Source: Chloroflexus sp. Y-396-1
Lineage (GTDB): Bacteria > Chloroflexota > Chloroflexia > Chloroflexales > Chloroflexaceae
NCBI RefSeq assembly: GCF_000516515.1
Contig: NZ_KI911784.1
Coordinates: 1,178,001 to 1,242,000, forward strand
Direction: 5' to 3'
Length of the DNA: 64,000 bases
The stretch's first letter is position 1. Each line of letters starts with the position of its first letter. A program made the position numbers and the translations under genes. A model generated the notes under the pieces. It was not told the DNA's origin and did no database searches. It was given only the letters and a program-made list of their open reading frames with translations. This document shows, one piece after another, positions 63,607-64,000 of this stretch.

Positions 63607-64000
63607 TCCTTTTTCTCCGCTCCAATACCAGCACCCGGAACTTTGCTGATCTTATCATTCGTACTGCATTGCGTCAATGCGACAGGAATAGCAGAGAATG
63701 GGTTTGCGATGTGTCTACCCTACCTGTCAGTAGAGTGGAGGTAAGAGGAATCGAGGACACAGCTAGCCCTCGCACCTTCCCCCGGCCTTCTGCCTCGCTC
63801 ATCAGCGGAGCCGAGGGGGAGGGCGTTGCTCTTTGCCGGCATATTTGTCAGGGTACAGGAGGGACGGGTTGGGAACCTGTACGTCCCGGTGGCCTTCTGC
63901 AAGATGACCGCACAGCGCGGGCCAGCGGCCTACGCACCCAGGTGACCGTGTGGGTCAGGAGGCATCGGCAGCGGGTGTATAATGTTCGTTGGTGTCACCG
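63607..64000. other. Intergenic region with repeat and a promoter at the edge
   Basis: No gene. From about 63850 to 63970 a repeat copy contains 'gggttgggaacctgtacg', the hairpin remnant GCGGGCCAGCGGCCTACGC and 'gcacccaggtgaccgtgtgggtcaggaggcatcgg', matching the unit of the 10.2-kb array. A pyrimidine-rich hairpin precedes it (63775-63830). Confidence 0.5.
63978..63983 (+). promoter_or_regulatory. TGTATAAT -10 box at the right edge
   Basis: A consensus TATAAT preceded by TG lies 17 bp from the window end and probably serves a gene beyond it. Confidence 0.35.

Overview
The window reads as a chromosomal segment of a filamentous anoxygenic phototroph of the Chloroflexus type (Chloroflexota). 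This is an inference from protein character, a moderate GC content, the family mix (class II ribonucleotide reductase, DabAB, TM287/288-like ABC exporter, many lipoprotein peptidases) and intergenic regions full of dispersed repeats; no rRNA or tRNA gene was found to confirm it. About 48 protein genes are supported. Most non-coding stretches above 300 bp hold degenerate copies of short dispersed repeat families, MITE-like or REP-like hairpins.

Layout. 1-5.4 kb: edge fragment, then an FHA-clostripain (C11) membrane peptidase with a histidine kinase. 5.6-12.2 kb: dabB-dabA inorganic carbon uptake operon facing away from a NhaR-like LysR regulator and an SMR transporter; a dyad centred near -65 of the dabB promoter fits LysR activation. 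12.2-21.7 kb: FkbM-like methyltransferase, secreted metallopeptidase, HtpX, response regulator with a VOC dioxygenase, and a PHP-AlbA_2 fusion. 22.3-30.2 kb: class II RNR, M42 aminopeptidase, glutamate dehydrogenase, YugP-type peptidase, uridine kinase. 30.4-39.2 kb: DUF2156 protein, phosphatase, GNAT, SH3 protein, glycosyltransferase, and a MarR-controlled heterodimeric ABC exporter with one degenerate ATP site. 39.2-44.6 kb: a catalytically dead C11 paralogue divergent from gatA, then a coiled-coil membrane protein.

45-52.8 kb is the outstanding part. It holds a MraZ-like protein, short ORFs, a membrane-anchored CHAT peptidase, a tandem Amidase_2/PGRP protein, an FtsZ paralogue with an altered T7 loop, and a protein closely resembling bacterial gasdermins, translationally coupled to the FtsZ paralogue. 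Three copies of one operator-like dyad, TACTACA-N3-TGTAGTA, punctuate the start of the locus. A CHAT protease next to a gasdermin is the known arrangement of bacterial cell-death defence; the addition of an FtsZ paralogue, a MraZ-like protein and a peptidoglycan-amidase-like protein under one apparent regulator looks undescribed to me.

52.8-64 kb: a class V aminotransferase, S41 peptidase lipoprotein, PbpA-type transpeptidase, a HATPase protein lacking a phosphoacceptor domain, a membrane protein divergent from a second MarR gene with palindromic operators, a family 2 glycosyltransferase, and a large membrane Fe-S (CCG-domain) oxidoreductase.

Functions rest on motif and family recognition by eye. 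No database search was possible; start codons were set from visible ribosome binding sites.
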